Origin: Sporolactobacillus sp. STSJ-5
GTDB taxonomy: Bacteria; Bacillota; Bacilli; Bacillales; Sporolactobacillaceae
DNA: 64,000 nt
Reading direction: 5' to 3'
Assembly: GCF_024385605.1 (NCBI RefSeq)
Contig: NZ_JANFOJ010000003.1
Span: 211,732 to 275,731, forward strand
The notes below the pieces were generated by a model. It was not told where the DNA came from and made no database searches. It saw nothing but the letters and a program-made list of their open reading frames with translations. Positions 54,375-63,856 of the stretch are shown piece after piece; the first letter of the stretch is position 1, and each line of letters starts with the position of its first letter. The translations under genes and the position numbers were made by a program.

Positions 54375-56294
54375 TTAGCGCGTATAAGGATATTTAAAAT
54401 GTTTCGCAAGTGAAGCGACATCAATTGTTCCGAGTCCGGTACTCTGGTTATAAATGGTTCCTTTCGTACCGGTGTAATAGAGATTGGTATTTTCCGTTCC
54501 CGTCGCATTCAGCGGATGGAACGGAGAACTCTTTTGCTTTGCGAATCGGTAGATTTGGCTGTTCCAAAATCCGATGCGACCTTTTTGATTGCTGTTCATT
54601 AATGCAGTCAGGCCGGCAAGTTGAGGGGATACGACACTTGTTCCGCCAAATGTGCTAAAACCGGAATTACTGCCTGGCGCATTAGGATCGGAGAGAAACA
54701 CTTTATAACCTGTATATGGATCTGCATTAAGCGACACATCTGGCATGTTTCGACCGCTTGACGTTCCTGAAACGATTTTTGGATCACTGAGCGGAGTGAC
54801 TGAACCAAAATCAGTACTTGGCTGCCATTGCTGAACGGCTGTAAATCGATTCACACCGGAAACTCCTTTTTGATAATCAGGAGTTCGGAATAGCTGGCTG
54901 AATCCTCCGCCTCCGCCGACAAAGTAATAGTTTGCCCATCCTTCCGGTGTACTGAGTCCGAGTGAATCAAAGTATGGATAAAGGTAATTCCAGCCCCAGG
55001 CACGTTCAGACGATACATTAAGCTGCACACCCGTTTTCGTTGTGTAGGACCATGGCAATGTTGTTCCGCCGGCAGCGGTAATATAAGGACTGTCGGCAGG
55101 ATTGTCAACAGCTAAGTTGTAGGTGCCCATATCGCGGCTTGCATCATATGCACCGGCGTCACCGGCGGAAGCAAACATCGAGATACCTTGTGCTGCTGCT
55201 TGTTCAAATAACTGATTAAAGACAAGTGCGTAAGCCGGATCTTCCGTTTGGTCTTTAATCGCGGCGCTGATGGCTGATTCACTGAGTCCCCAGCTTACAG
55301 AGATTTGAGAGGCTTTATTTTCGTTAATCGCCGTAGCAAATGCGTTTACAAAGCCTGCATCTGTATTCGGTCCAACGTAGACATTAACGTCCGCCTGCGG
55401 TGCGAGTGCCCCGGATTGCTCAACGTCGAGCGATGTCTCCTCATATCCGTTCCAATCGGATCCGCCATCGACAAGAATTTTGTGAATACGGTCTGCTTTA
55501 ACATCAATACCTTCTTGCTTCCAGAAACTATAGGCATCTTCAGTGTTAAAATCTGCTAAGGTAACGATGCCAATCGTCTGTCCCTTGCCGTTGGCCCCTT
55601 GATCATATAATGGACCGACATTGTACTGCTTAATTAAATCGGAAGGATCAAGATTAAGCGGCCCGCCGCTTGAATTCGGTGTCATTTTAAGCGGCCGTTT
55701 CACTGCACGAGGTGTCAGTTCGGAATAGTTGGTTAAGCCAAGAACCGCCAGTACATGAGTCGCGAGAAAGCGTGGCAGCTTTGGTCCTTTTTTGGCAGCA
55801 TGGAAGCTTTTGCCTCTGAACTTTGCTTTTCGAATGGTGACGCTGAATGCTTTGTTGAAATCTCCTGCTGTCCCACTTGCGGAGACAATCAAGTTATTAT
55901 CGTATACTTTAGAATGAATATGGTATTTTTTCAGATATTGAGTGAGGGCTTTAACAGTGATATCAGGTGCACCAAATGCTTTTTTAAATTGAGGGACACT
56001 CAGGTACTTGTGATAGAATGCGCTGCTAGGATCAACTGTTTTTTCTATATAGGATTGCAGCTGGCGTTCATTTCCGGTTTTTAAGACAATATCTACAGAA
56101 ACCGGCGTTTCATTTGGAAGATCTCCGAAATAATCAGCATTTTCCAATACGGATTGTCCGGTTCCTTGTTTTACAGATGTCAGTTCTTGATCTGCTTTAC
56201 TCGATGCTGCAGCTGCAAAAGAAGGAAGTAAACTGAATACAAGCATCAATGATAGAAAAGCGGTAAAGAATAGTTTGCCCCATTTTTTTAACAT
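54375..56294 (-). CDS. secreted S53 serine-carboxyl protease (sedolisin)
   Basis: A 639-residue pre-pro-protease. A signal peptide (about 1-30, ending SFAAAA) is followed by an activation domain of pro-kumamolisin type (about 35-190: SSAFYHKYLSVPQFKKAFG) and the S53 catalytic domain. Catalytic residues are visible: Glu and Asp four apart in GYEETSLDVE (about 285-289), the oxyanion Asp in FASAGDAG (about 376) and Ser in FGGTSVVSP (about 551). The C-terminal acidic region forms the family calcium site. Sedolisins work at acid pH outside the cell. GGGGAGATG precedes the ATG. The gene is monocistronic with its own promoter. Confidence 0.93.
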   Translation of the reverse strand: MLKKWGKLFFTAFLSLMLVFSLLPSFAAAASSKADQELTSVKQGTGQSVLENADYFGDLPNETPVSVDIVLKTGNERQLQSYIEKTVDPSSAFYHKYLSVPQFKKAFGAPDITVKALTQYLKKYHIHSKVYDNNLIVSASGTAGDFNKAFSVTIRKAKFRGKSFHAAKKGPKLPRFLATHVLAVLGLTNYSELTPRAVKRPLKMTPNSSGGPLNLDPSDLIKQYNVGPLYDQGANGKGQTIGIVTLADFNTEDAYSFWKQEGIDVKADRIHKILVDGGSDWNGYEETSLDVEQSGALAPQADVNVYVGPNTDAGFVNAFATAINENKASQISVSWGLSESAISAAIKDQTEDPAYALVFNQLFEQAAAQGISMFASAGDAGAYDASRDMGTYNLAVDNPADSPYITAAGGTTLPWSYTTKTGVQLNVSSERAWGWNYLYPYFDSLGLSTPEGWANYYFVGGGGGFSQLFRTPDYQKGVSGVNRFTAVQQWQPSTDFGSVTPLSDPKIVSGTSSGRNMPDVSLNADPYTGYKVFLSDPNAPGSNSGFSTFGGTSVVSPQLAGLTALMNSNQKGRIGFWNSQIYRFAKQKSSPFHPLNATGTENTNLYYTGTKGTIYNQSTGLGTIDVASLAKHFKYPYTR

Positions 56295-56370
56295 TGGTAA
56301 ATCATCTCCCCATGTAATCGATTTTATATAATGATGAACGATGCTCCCTTTTCTCTATTAAATAAAATTG

Positions 56371-56399
56371 ATTATACGCTAGATTGATTGATAGATTAA
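56371..56399 (-). promoter_or_regulatory. promoter of the sedolisin gene
   Basis: On the minus strand TTAATC (56399-56394), 17 bases, TATAAT (56376-56371), about 77 bases upstream of the start codon. Confidence 0.6.
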
Positions 56400-56868
56400 G
56401 CATCTTTATTCGAAATAATTTGACAATATTCGCGATTAATTGGTAAAAACAGGAGTAAATGCCTAGTAATGAATAGGACAAACGTCACTGAAAACCTGTG
56501 GAATGTTCATAGAAAGTAAATATACACGATTAGAGTAAGAGAAAAAAAGGTACATAAGGCCCTCATGTTTACGTTTGCTGATTGTAGACGAATAGAAAAG
56601 AGAAAACCTATGATTAAGCGATCCTTAGATAGTCATTTGTCGGATTTACCAGATACGAGTAAACACGAAATTTTTGAAGTGTTAAAGGTAAGCGAAGAGG
56701 ATTTAATGTATCAGAATCCATTGAGCTATACAGCCGCTACCTGCCTCGTTAACAATACTGAATTCGAATTTGCATTTGGTGCAGACATTTTTCTGTTCTA
56801 TATTGTTTAATAAATGTGAAATTAAATTACATAACAAGTAAATTAATCTGACAAATAATTTGATTGAA
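56400..56868. other. AT-rich gap between sedolisin and the PTS gene
   Basis: Roughly 470 bases. The one frame of note (56610-56810, 66 codons) has only a weak ribosome site and resembles nothing I know. No terminator or RNA structure was recognised apart from the palindrome at its right edge. Confidence 0.35.
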
Positions 56869-56878
56869 TGTCTAGACA
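56869..56878. promoter_or_regulatory. NagR/DasR-like palindrome upstream of the GlcNAc PTS
   Basis: TGTCTAGACA, a 10-bp palindrome, 148 bases upstream of the PTS gene. GntR/HutC-family amino-sugar repressors such as NagR (YvoA) bind palindromes centred on TCTAGA, with TGGTCTAGACCA as the usual core. The match is partial but its position before a GlcNAc transporter is apt. Confidence 0.5.
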
Positions 56879-57026
56879 ACCCACTGCTTTTATGCAAAAA
56901 TGACAGAATAGTAGATAAAATGTGACAGAGATAAAGGAGGCAAGTATTTGTTTGTGAGAAGCGATCCATCATTTTGTGGTCTATGACTTTATCTTTTTAT
57001 TATTGATAACAGGGGAGAGAGATATT

Positions 57027-58931
57027 ATGTTGGGTTTTCTTCAAAGAATAGGCAAATCGCTCATGCTTCCAATCGCTGCGCTGCCCGCAGCAGCTTTATT
57101 ATTGCGTTTCGGTCAGCCTGACTTGCTCAATATACCGTTCATTGCAGCTGCAGGAAATGCGGTGTTTTCAAATCTTGCATTAATATTTGCAATTGGTATT
57201 GCCGTGGGATTTGCTAAGGATAACAATGGAGCAGCTGCTCTTGCCGGAGCAATGGGTTTTTTCGTACTCAGCGCCTGTGCGACTTCATTAAATAAGACAA
57301 TAAACCTTGGTGTTCTTGGCGGTATTATTGCCGGAATCATTGCAGGCATGCTCTATAATCGTTATCACAATATTAAACTTCCTGATTGGCTTGCATTCTT
57401 TGGCGGCCGCCGATTTGTTCCTATTGTCACTTCAGGAGCAATGCTGGTTCTTGGTTTTATCTTTGGTTATGTCTGGCCTTATGTTCAGAACGGTATGTCA
57501 CAACTTGCGACATGGCTTTATGACGCAGGTGTATTTGGTGCAGCTATTTATGGTCTCTTAAACCGCTTGCTCTTGCCGCTTGGACTGCACCATGTCATTA
57601 ATACACTTGTTTGGTTTGAGTTTGGTACGTATAAAGGTTTCCACGGTGAAATCACCCGTTTTCTCAATGGTGATCCGCATGCCGGCCTGCTTCTTTCCGG
57701 TTTTTTCCCGATCATGATGTTCGGTCTGCCGGCTGCATGCTTTGCTATGATCGCTGCAGCAAAAAAAGAAAAACGTAAAGCGGTCACCGGGATGCTCGCA
57801 GGTATTGCGCTTACTTCCTTTGTTACTGGTGTTACAGAACCGATTGAATTTTCATTTATGTTCCTCGCACCCGTACTCTATGTTATCCATGCTTTGTTGA
57901 CCGCGCTATCACTAGCGATCACCTATGCTCTAGGCATCCATGACGGGTTCAGTTTTTCAGCAGGAGCAATTGACTATATAATTAATTATCGAATTGCCCA
58001 AAAGCCGCTGTTGCTGCTGGTTGTCGGCGTTATTTTTGCTGTGATCTATTTCGTTGTTTTCTACTTTGCCATCAAATGGTTTGATCTGAAGACACCAGGT
58101 CGTGAGGATGATGACCTCGTCGAAGAAAATCCGGATCAGGCCCTTGCCCTCAATACGAATGATAAATATGAAGTGATGGCTGCTCGGTTTATTGAGGATA
58201 TCGGTGGTAAAGAGAATATTACAAATGTCGATCATTGTACCACGCGCCTTCGACTAACCGTCGCGAACTCAGAGGCAGCGGACAGTGCTGCAATCAAGCA
58301 TCATGGTGCGCACGGAGTAGTCAAGCTGAATAAGAAAAGCTTGCAGATTATCATAGGCACGGATGTAGAATTTGTGGCTGATGCGATGAAGAACTTGATC
58401 AAATCTTCTGCGGATCTTACGAAGGAAGAAGCGGACGGTTCATCGACAGAGTCTGGTTTAGCCACTGTATCTGTCGGGGCGGAATCTGTATGCGCACCCA
58501 TTAAAGGCAAAATGCTTCCGATTACCGATGTTCCGGACAAGGTTTTTTCTGAAAAAATGATGGGCGACGGATTTGCTGTTGATCCGGATGAAGGGGTTGT
58601 TGTTTCTCCTGTCGATGGAAAGGTTAGCGGTGTGTTCCCAACAAAGCATGCGATTGGTTTGACGGGAAGCGATGGTTTAGAGATCCTGATTCACGTCGGC
58701 ATTGATACGGTCAAGCTGAATGGTGATGGGTTTGTTAATTATGTGCAGGAAGGCGATACAGTTGTAAAAGGGCAGAAACTGATGTCTTTTGACCTTCCTG
58801 CACTTAAAGATAAAGTTCCATCACTGATCAGTCCTGTAATTTTTACAAACCTTGATCCTTCAAAGCATGTTGTACTTAAAAAGAGTGGTTACGTCGCACT
58901 TAACGAATCTGATATTATTACCTTTGATTAA
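57027..58931 (+). CDS. nagE: PTS N-acetylglucosamine transporter EIICBA
   Basis: A 634-residue three-domain PTS permease. EIIC (about 1-370) follows E. coli NagE closely: LPIAALPAAALLLRFGQPDL, FFGGRRFVPI, SGFFPIMMFGLPAA and TEPIEFSFMFLAPVLY. EIIB has the phospho-cysteine in NVDHCTTRLRLTV (about 409), and EIIA has the phospho-histidine in LEILIHVGIDTVKL (about 555). It imports and phosphorylates GlcNAc. The ATG at 57027 follows GGGGAGAG; the longer frame from 56976 lacks a site. nagA and nagB are not nearby. A candidate NagR operator lies upstream. Confidence 0.92.
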   Translation: MLGFLQRIGKSLMLPIAALPAAALLLRFGQPDLLNIPFIAAAGNAVFSNLALIFAIGIAVGFAKDNNGAAALAGAMGFFVLSACATSLNKTINLGVLGGIIAGIIAGMLYNRYHNIKLPDWLAFFGGRRFVPIVTSGAMLVLGFIFGYVWPYVQNGMSQLATWLYDAGVFGAAIYGLLNRLLLPLGLHHVINTLVWFEFGTYKGFHGEITRFLNGDPHAGLLLSGFFPIMMFGLPAACFAMIAAAKKEKRKAVTGMLAGIALTSFVTGVTEPIEFSFMFLAPVLYVIHALLTALSLAITYALGIHDGFSFSAGAIDYIINYRIAQKPLLLLVVGVIFAVIYFVVFYFAIKWFDLKTPGREDDDLVEENPDQALALNTNDKYEVMAARFIEDIGGKENITNVDHCTTRLRLTVANSEAADSAAIKHHGAHGVVKLNKKSLQIIIGTDVEFVADAMKNLIKSSADLTKEEADGSSTESGLATVSVGAESVCAPIKGKMLPITDVPDKVFSEKMMGDGFAVDPDEGVVVSPVDGKVSGVFPTKHAIGLTGSDGLEILIHVGIDTVKLNGDGFVNYVQEGDTVVKGQKLMSFDLPALKDKVPSLISPVIFTNLDPSKHVVLKKSGYVALNESDIITFD

Positions 58932-58944
58932 TTGATTTATTAAT

Positions 58945-58980
58945 GAAAAAGTCTGCGCATTTATAGCACAGACTTTTTTT
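58945..58980 (+). terminator. terminator of nagE
   Basis: Stem AAAGTCTG / CAGACTTT, extended by an inner GC/GC pair, followed by TTTTTTT. Confidence 0.88.
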
Positions 58981-59076
58981 GTTGATTCGTTCATTGTTTT
59001 ACTGAAAAATACAGCAAACATAAGGCAACCTGTACATTGAAAGAAGTATCCACCTTAAGAAGAGGTAATGGTGTCA

Positions 59077-59328
59077 TTAGAATTTTTCGAGCGTTTCTTT
59101 GACGTGAGGAAGCAGATTTTCCCATGCGGCATCCGGAGATTTGCAGATGGTTACAAAGTCATTAAAGCCGAAAAGGCTGATGACGCCGTCTATTTCAATC
59201 AATTTTGTTAAAAATGGGGAATTTGTTTGGTCATCTTTGAAAACTTCGACTCGATTTGAAAAAAGAGGTCCTTCAGCGGTGAATTTTAATGCGTTCGGGT
59301 TTGGCGTAGAAGTCATCGTAAAGTTCAT
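59077..59328 (-). CDS. stand-alone Nfu N-terminal domain protein
   Basis: An 83-residue protein consisting only of the Nfu/NIFU N-terminal domain. TPNPNALKF (about 8-16) is the signature, with VEVFKDDQTNSPFLTKLIEI and DFVTICKSPDAAWENLLP. In eukaryotic and proteobacterial Nfu this domain precedes a CxxC Fe-S scaffold, which is missing here. The stand-alone form occurs in Bacilli; its role is unproven but probably protein interaction in Fe-S delivery. AAAGGAAG precedes the ATG. It is divergent from a SufT-like gene. Confidence 0.83.
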   Translation of the reverse strand: MNFTMTSTPNPNALKFTAEGPLFSNRVEVFKDDQTNSPFLTKLIEIDGVISLFGFNDFVTICKSPDAAWENLLPHVKETLEKF

Positions 59329-59511
59329 CTGTATCTTCCTTTCTGTTAATAAACGGATTCTATTGTGTCGTTTTCTTCATTATATATCATGATGGAATGG
59401 AGCGCATTGTTAGAATACTGAGGCTGTGGACAAGAGACTGTCTGAGAGATGAAATAGACCAGATATTCGGTTATACTAAACGTAACCCAAATGAGGAAGG
59501 AGGTATTTGCA

Positions 59512-59838
59512 GTGGCTGAGAACAGTTCTTCTGAGGAATTGAAAGACCGCATACTTGAAGCGCTGGAAGATGTTATTGATCCTGAACTCGGTGTGGATAT
59601 CGTCAACCTGGGGCTCGTGTATGGCGTCGACATAGATGAAGAAAACAATGTAATTGTGACCATGACGCTGACCTTTATGGGTTGCCCATTGTCTGCGTCC
59701 CTTTCCTATGACGTTAAGCGTACGCTTGGAGAGATCGAAGAAGTAAATCAAGTAGAAGTGAATTTTGTATGGGATCCACCGTGGACGAAAGAGCGCATGT
59801 CGCGGTATGCTAGAATTGCACTTGGACTATCAGAGTAA
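59512..59838 (+). CDS. MIP18/DUF59 Fe-S assembly factor (YitW-like)
   Basis: A 108-residue MIP18-family protein: ILEALEDVIDPELGVDIVNL, GLVYGV, the conserved cysteine in TLTFMGCPLSASL and FVWDPPWTKERMS. Relatives include SufT, PaaD and B. subtilis YitW, which help load Fe-S clusters onto target proteins. The start is GTG at 59512 with AAGGAGG 8 bases upstream; the longer frame from 59491 would place that site inside the gene. Confidence 0.88.
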   Translation: MAENSSSEELKDRILEALEDVIDPELGVDIVNLGLVYGVDIDEENNVIVTMTLTFMGCPLSASLSYDVKRTLGEIEEVNQVEVNFVWDPPWTKERMSRYARIALGLSE

Positions 59839-59855
59839 ACCATTTGCCACGTATC

Positions 59856-59891
59856 AGCCGGAGCAGGATGTATATCCTGCCTCGGCTTTTT
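59856..59891 (+). terminator. terminator of the YitW-like gene
   Basis: Fourteen-bp stem AGCCGGAGCAGGAT / ATCCTGCCTCGGCT with one mismatch, followed by TTTTTG. Confidence 0.85.
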
Positions 59892-60268
59892 GTGTTTCGA
59901 ACCCAAAAGCCCCCGCAGGTGATGATCACACCATTTTTGGCATATCTTCTTTATACATATCAAAAAAATAGTACAGATCAGCAATAGTTCATGTAAGTGC
60001 AACTAAAAATTTGCTTTCAAAAATCTGATGAAATCAAGTTTTCTAACAAATAAAGAACCATTCAACCCGTTTAAGGTGGTACTGGACACTTGAATGAAAA
60101 TACAATGGTGATAAAGTGCCATGTATTATGTACAAAAGTAAATAATTATTCCCAAGTAAAGGTTGTGAAGCAAACGTGCACAAGACTCCTGCAGTCGTGC
60201 TAGTTGATGCAGCTCTTGAGCATTTACCCGTTTTATATATATATTTTCTTGCGTGAGCAGGGGGGAAA
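59892..60268. other. non-coding gap upstream of the epimerase-like gene
   Basis: About 375 bases. A 26-codon GTG frame at 60176-60256 (VHKTPAVVLVDAALEHLPVL..) has AAAGG 12 bases upstream, but the support is too weak to call. TATATATATT near 60235 is AT-rich. I see no RNA structure. Confidence 0.3.
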
Positions 60269-60943
60269 ATGATGGAAGAAGCAATGGTGTTTGGCGGACT
60301 CTCGTCTATTGGTTTTCTTCTTACTGAAAGACTGCTTGAGGCGGGAGTTGTCGTCTATTCAATTAGTTCGGCAGTTACTGATGAAGAGAAAGATCGTGAG
60401 GAAGAGAATGAGCTTTTTTTGGGTCGCAACGCACTTTTTCATAATGACCGAGACAAGCCGCGTTCAGTAGCAAAGCATCTTATTCTTGCTGACACTTTCC
60501 GGATGAAACAGGAAAGCAATGATGAATTGAAGAAAAAGATGGGTCATCTACTTACTGATTCGCCGCAATGTCAACGTGTGCTTTTTCTCTCTTCCCTGGA
60601 GGTATGCGGGCAGCATGTTGATAAAAACGGGAAAAGAAGAGCGGCCTGTCCGACTTCTGTTCGCGGAAGAGCTGCCAATGAAATGGAACTGTTCTTCATT
60701 AATCTTTTGCACGAAAGTAAGAGGAAAGAGGCAATTATTTTACGGACGGATTTGAATTTAATTTCCGACAAGTGCGATGGTGAAATCATAGCAGCACTAA
60801 TTAACGGGTTAATGGAGCAGGAACATGAAGGACTTGATGTCGTCCATTTTAAAAAAGGACTTGATTCGAATGATGCGATAAATGAAAAACTCAGGAGCCT
60901 TTTACCGCGGAATTATGAGAAATGGCTGCAAAGAAAATCTTGA
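60269..60943 (+). CDS. degenerate NAD-epimerase-like (extended SDR) protein
   Basis: A 224-residue protein with a Rossmann-type start (AMVFGGLSSIGFLLTERLLE) and RVLFLSSLEVCGQ, which aligns with the extended-SDR segment before the active site. The catalytic YxxxK is absent: the expected position reads SVRGRAANEMEL. Length is also short of the 300 residues of true epimerases. It is therefore probably a non-enzymatic or NAD(P)-sensing relative. By position upstream of fabH-fabF it could correspond to B. subtilis YjaV, but I cannot confirm this. GGGGGGAAA precedes tandem ATGs. Confidence 0.7.
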   Translation: MMEEAMVFGGLSSIGFLLTERLLEAGVVVYSISSAVTDEEKDREEENELFLGRNALFHNDRDKPRSVAKHLILADTFRMKQESNDELKKKMGHLLTDSPQCQRVLFLSSLEVCGQHVDKNGKRRAACPTSVRGRAANEMELFFINLLHESKRKEAIILRTDLNLISDKCDGEIIAALINGLMEQEHEGLDVVHFKKGLDSNDAINEKLRSLLPRNYEKWLQRKS

Positions 60944-60970
60944 TTAAACTTCTTTTTCTTTTGATCGAAT

Positions 60971-61017
60971 TAAAAGAACTGCTGAGTGGATCTGAGTTCA
61001 CCCTTGCAGTTCTTTTA
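60971..61017. terminator. bidirectional terminator, epimerase-like / YppG-like
   Basis: Twelve-bp perfect stem TAAAAGAACTGC / GCAGTTCTTTTA with a 23-base inner loop; poly-A/T arms allow termination both ways. Confidence 0.75.
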
Positions 61018-61033
61018 CTATTGCCATTTTCAA

Positions 61034-61384
61034 TCATGGCTTTTTAAAGAAATTGAGCAGCGGAGACAATTGTTTGATCGCCGGTGCTGTCTGATTAATG
61101 ACATTGACCAGCTGGGTGGCGCCATTTACCATTTTGCTCACATCAATATGTCCGTCTTGGCCGAGAAACGGTTTTAAGAATCCGGGTTGTGCAGGCTGTG
61201 TCGGTTGCACCGGCTGTACAGGCGGTACTTGCATTCCACTTGCTTGCCAGCCGCTGTTCTGATAGAATGCTTGTGGCGGTTGATAGGTTTGTGTTTGTTG
61301 CACTGGCGGGATTTGTGAACCGAACATGAGATACGTAAATGGGTCAAAGTGACTGTCTCTTGGATTTTGAGCAGGTTGAATCAA
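61034..61384 (-). CDS. YppG-like proline-rich protein
   Basis: A 116-residue protein: a Pro/Gln-rich low-complexity first part (QQTQTYQPPQAFYQ, VPPVQPVQPTQPAQP) and a conserved end, FLKPFLGQDGHIDVSKMVNG, then a hydrophobic helix and LLNFFKKP. This matches the YppG-like family of Bacilli, of unknown function and sometimes linked with spore coats. The start is TTG at 61384, 6 bases after AAAGGAGGG; no closer ATG exists. Confidence 0.75.
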   Translation of the reverse strand: MIQPAQNPRDSHFDPFTYLMFGSQIPPVQQTQTYQPPQAFYQNSGWQASGMQVPPVQPVQPTQPAQPGFLKPFLGQDGHIDVSKMVNGATQLVNVINQTAPAIKQLSPLLNFFKKP

Positions 61385-61507
61385 GAGTCTCCCTCCTTTA
61401 CATCTGGTCTTTATCATATCTTATGCCTTTAAGTGATGAATGTGTGATTCATTCGCCTTTAGGTGATGATTTAACCGGAGACAGGTGTCCTTTTATCGGG
61501 AAGCTTG

Positions 61508-61536
61508 TTGGACAAATGATTTTTAGTGTATTATAT
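61508..61536 (+). promoter_or_regulatory. candidate promoter of fabH-fabF
   Basis: TTGGAC (61508-61513), 17 bases, TTATAT (61531-61536). No convincing FapR operator was found around it. Confidence 0.55.
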
Positions 61537-61586
61537 TGTTACCAAGTCATTATATATACTGTTAAGATCTGAGAGGGGATTTGCGG

Positions 61587-62522
61587 ATGTCCGCAGGAAT
61601 ACTGGGAATGGGCAAGTTTATTCCCGAACGTGTGGTTACGAACACTGATTTAGAGAAAGTCATGGATACTTCAGATGAATGGATTCGGACAAGAACCGGA
61701 ATTGAAGAGCGGAGAATCGCCAATGATGAAACAGACACTTCGGACATGGCATTTGCCGCTGCCGAGCAGGCGATCAAAAACGCAGGTTTGACAGCTTCTG
61801 ACATTGATTTGATTCTCGTTGCAACGGTTACGCCTGATCATCCTTTTCCTTCTGTTGCATGCATGCTTCAAGATCGACTGGGAGCAAGGCGGATACCTGC
61901 AATGGATATTAGTGCCGCATGCTCCGGGTTTATTTATGGAATGGTTACAGCAAAACAGTTTATTGACAACGACACTTTTCACCATGTTCTGGTTGTCGGT
62001 GTTGAAAAACTGTCAAAGATTACAAATTGGGATGATCGCGGTACCGCTGTTCTCTTTGGCGATGCAGCTGCGGCGGCAGTTCTTGGCAATGTTTCGGAAG
62101 GTCATGGAATTCTGTCCTTTGAATTAGGCGCCGACGGAAGCGGCGGCTCTTATTTGTATCAGGACGGCAAATACATTAAAATGAACGGACGGGAAGTTTT
62201 TAAATTTGCAGTTCGTCAAATGGGTGAATCGGCTGTTCATGTCGTAGAGAAAGCTGGTCTGAAAAAAGAAGATATTGATTATCTTATTCCTCATCAGGCG
62301 AATATAAGAATTATGGAAGCTTCGCGTGAGAGACTGGAAATACCTGAAGAAAAAATGATTAAGACGATTCAGAAGTACGGAAATACATCTGCCTCTTCGA
62401 TTCCTCTGGCGTTAGTCGACGCTGTTGAAGAGGGGAAAGTTAAAGACGGAGATGTGCTTGTGATGGTAGGCTTCGGTGGAGGGCTCACCTGGGGCGCGCT
62501 CACGCTTAAATGGGGCAAATAA
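61587..62522 (+). CDS. fabH: beta-ketoacyl-ACP synthase III
   Basis: A 311-residue KAS III that starts fatty acid synthesis by condensing an acyl-CoA with malonyl-ACP. The catalytic triad is clear: Cys in [12 protein letters not shown] (about 111), His in IPHQANIRI (about 237) and Asn in [10 protein letters not shown] (about 267). In Bacilli it uses branched primers. The ATG at 61587 follows GAGAGGGG. It precedes fabF with an 82-base gap, the conserved fabHA-fabF pair of Bacilli. Confidence 0.95.
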   Translation: MSAGILGMGKFIPERVVTNTDLEKVMDTSDEWIRTRTGIEERRIANDETDTSDMAFAAAEQAIKNAGLTASDIDLILVATVTPDHPFPSVACMLQDRLGARRIPAMDISAACSGFIYGMVTAKQFIDNDTFHHVLVVGVEKLSKITNWDDRGTAVLFGDAAAAAVLGNVSEGHGILSFELGADGSGGSYLYQDGKYIKMNGREVFKFAVRQMGESAVHVVEKAGLKKEDIDYLIPHQANIRIMEASRERLEIPEEKMIKTIQKYGNTSASSIPLALVDAVEEGKVKDGDVLVMVGFGGGLTWGALTLKWGK

Positions 62523-62604
62523 TTTATAATTATATCGTATAGCTATCATTTATTGATTACCTAATGATAAAAAGGTTCCAATCCTATCAAAAGGAGAGAA
62601 TTGA

Positions 62605-63843
62605 ATGAAAAGAAGAGTCGTTGTGACCGGATTAGGAGCTGTGACGCCACTTGGCAACGATGTTGCGACAACATGGGCAAATGCAATTGCCGGCAAATCG
62701 GGCATTGGTATTGTCACACGTGTAAACCCTGACGATTTTCGCGCCAAGGTTGCCGGTGAAGTGAAAGATTTTGATCCTGAAAAATATGTTGATCGCAAGG
62801 AAGCGCTTCGCATGGACCGTTTTGCGCAATTTGCCGTAGCGGCAGCAAAAATGGCAGTCGAAGATGCTAATTATACAATAGATGAAACGAATGCTGAACG
62901 TACCGGTGTCTGGATTGGATCTGGTATTGGTGGAATGGAAACTTACGAAAAAGAACTGCGCGTCGCTTTGGAAAGAGGCTTCAGACGTGTAAGTCCGTTT
63001 TTTGTTCCGATGATGATTCCGGATATGGCGTCCGGACAAGTTTCTATTTTACTTGGAACGAAAGGAATTAACTCGTGCACGGTAACGGCTTGCGCTACTG
63101 GAACAGATTCAATCGGAAGCGCGTATAAGGCTATACAGCGTGGAGACAACGACGCAATTCTTTGCGGCGGAAGTGAAGCACCACTTACAAATATGTCCTT
63201 TGCCGGGTTTACGTCGGCGCGGGCACTTTCTACGAATCCAGATCCGAAGACGGCTTGCCGTCCGTTTGATAAAAATCGTGACGGGTTCGTCATGGGCGAA
63301 GGAGCAGGTGTGCTGCTTCTTGAATCTTTGGAATCGGCTCAAAAGCGCGGCGCACATATTTATGCCGAAATCGCAGGATACGGTGCCACGAGCGATGCTT
63401 TTCACGTGACACGTCCGGATCCTGAAGCAAAAGGTGCAATCCGTTCGATGCAAATGGCACTCGATGATGCTGGTGTGAAATCGAATCAAGTTGATTATGT
63501 AAATGCACATGGAACGAGTACAGAAGCCAATGATTCCACAGAAACGAAAGCTGTTAAGGCAGTGTTTGGAGACGGTGCCTATGATTTGGCAATCAGTTCA
63601 ACGAAATCAATGACTGGTCACTTGCTTGGCGCATCAGGCGGTGTTGAAGCAATTCTTTGTATTAAAGCAATTGAAGAAGGAATTGTTCCGCCGACCATCA
63701 ACTATGAGACGCCGGATGAGGCATGTGATCTGAATTATGTGCCGAATGAAGCACTGAAAAAAGAAGTTAATGTGGTACTTAGCAATTCATTTGGTTTTGG
63801 CGGTCATAATGCGACACTTGCGTTTAAAAGATACGAAGTTTAA
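62605..63843 (+). CDS. fabF: beta-ketoacyl-ACP synthase II
   Basis: A 412-residue KAS II elongation enzyme. Catalytic residues: Cys in [14 protein letters not shown] (about 163), His in [12 protein letters not shown] (about 304) and His in [15 protein letters not shown] (about 341), plus the lysine in SSTKSMTG. Its length is almost identical to B. subtilis FabF (413), the cerulenin and platensimycin target. AAAAGGAGAG precedes the ATG. Confidence 0.96.
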   Translation: MKRRVVVTGLGAVTPLGNDVATTWANAIAGKSGIGIVTRVNPDDFRAKVAGEVKDFDPEKYVDRKEALRMDRFAQFAVAAAKMAVEDANYTIDETNAERTGVWIGSGIGGMETYEKELRVALERGFRRVSPFFVPMMIPDMASGQVSILLGTKGINSCTVTACATGTDSIGSAYKAIQRGDNDAILCGGSEAPLTNMSFAGFTSARALSTNPDPKTACRPFDKNRDGFVMGEGAGVLLLESLESAQKRGAHIYAEIAGYGATSDAFHVTRPDPEAKGAIRSMQMALDDAGVKSNQVDYVNAHGTSTEANDSTETKAVKAVFGDGAYDLAISSTKSMTGHLLGASGGVEAILCIKAIEEGIVPPTINYETPDEACDLNYVPNEALKKEVNVVLSNSFGFGGHNATLAFKRYEV

Positions 63844-63856
63844 AATTTACTTTTTT

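Noticed and set aside
56565..56810. 81-codon ORF between sedolisin and the PTS gene
   Set aside because: Weak ribosome site, no family resemblance, AT-rich surroundings; kept only as a note in the gap entry.
61500..61586. FapR operator before fabH
   Set aside because: The expected TTAGTA-N8-TACTAA type repeat is not present; only TTAGTG followed by a loose GTTAC is seen.
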